Shown: positions 13,825 through 13,958 of the stretch, piece after piece
Layout of the letters: every line of letters starts with the position of its first letter
How positions within the stretch are numbered: position 1 is the stretch's first letter
Origin: Thermoleophilia bacterium
GTDB lineage: Bacteria > Actinomycetota > Thermoleophilia > Gaiellales > Gaiellaceae
DNA: 13,958 bases
Assembly: GCA_025933895.1 (NCBI GenBank)
Contig: JAICZB010000034.1
Coordinates: 1 to 13,958 of the forward strand
Direction of reading: 5' to 3'
Translations under genes and position numbers: made by a program
Notes under the pieces: generated by a model
What the model was told of the DNA's origin: nothing
The model's input: only the letters and a program-made list of their open reading frames with translations
Database searches by the model: none

Positions 13825-13958
13825 AGGCTTGATGTGCATTAGGCATCGTCGTGGGGCTGTTCCAGGCCAAGCCAGGGCGGCTCGGCGGCCGAAGGGCAGG
13901 CCGGTGGGCCTGGTCGAGGGCGACGAGACGGCATGGCGCCGTGCCTGGGGCGGCACCA
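13825..13958 (+). other. Unassigned 3' tail, hairpin-rich; possible start of a further gene
   Basis: 134 bp to the window edge. Two local inverted repeats are visible: CAGGCC-GGTG-GGCCTG (13897-13912) and GGCATGGCGCCGTGCC (13930-13945, one G-T wobble). A frame from ATG 13832 (preceded by AGAGG at 4 nt) stays open to the end for 42 codons. Only about 74% of its third positions are G/C, below the genes in this window, and another frame is also open. It could be an RNA element, a terminator region or the beginning of a gene. I cannot decide. Confidence 0.25.

Noticed and set aside
1..13958. tRNA, rRNA, CRISPR array, insertion sequence or attachment site
   Set aside because: No T-loop-like GTTCRA with matching arms outside coding sequence, no spaced direct repeats, no transposase or integrase motifs and no flanking duplications were seen.

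Overview
The window is very GC-rich (about 70% by eye) with strongly G/C-ending codons, short intergenic gaps and overlapping start/stop codons. This suggests a high-GC actinobacterium. A deep-branching class such as Thermoleophilia is my guess from gene content and style, not something proved here. It reads as compact chromosomal DNA. I see no insertion sequence, phage gene, CRISPR array, rRNA or tRNA.

Layout. (1) 1-2694, plus strand: a three-gene overlapping operon of a threonine aldolase (5' end cut by the window), a class-C beta-lactamase-type serine hydrolase and a small GNAT acetyltransferase. (2) 2676-7851, minus strand: read in the direction of transcription, a Ca2+/H+ antiporter (Cax), a MacB/LolD-type ABC ATPase, its FtsX/MacB-type permease and a class I SAM methyltransferase. 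The methyltransferase converges on the GNAT gene with a 19-bp overlap. (3) 7976-8389, plus strand: a small eight-cysteine protein that I cannot name. (4) 8316-10396, minus strand: endonuclease IV (nfo), then an MFS transporter that appears to start at a CTG codon and whose 3' end overlaps the Cys-rich gene. (5) 10416-11681, plus strand: glutamyl-tRNA synthetase, divergent from nfo with only 19 bp between start codons, and lacking the usual Cys-containing insert. (6) 11682-11923: a short gap with a possible small minus-strand ORF. (7) 11924-13824, plus strand: a stand-alone receiver-domain response regulator overlapping by GTGA with an M3-like HEAGH metallopeptidase. (8) 13825-13958: an unassigned, hairpin-rich tail.

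Two patterns run through the window. Almost every same-strand gene junction is a start/stop overlap (ATGCCTGA, GTGA, ATGA, CTGA, GTGA), which suggests translational coupling. Genes that head a transcription unit have no visible Shine-Dalgarno, but most carry a -10-like hexamer (TANNNT, or GACAAT) ending 6-9 nt before the start codon. That is the arrangement expected for leaderless mRNAs. At nfo/gltX a single TACGCTA serves as a -10 candidate in both directions.

I found no clearly new multi-gene system. The best candidates for novelty are the shared leaderless nfo/gltX promoter, the GluRS lacking its zinc-type insert, the response regulator/metallopeptidase pair and the Cys-rich protein.
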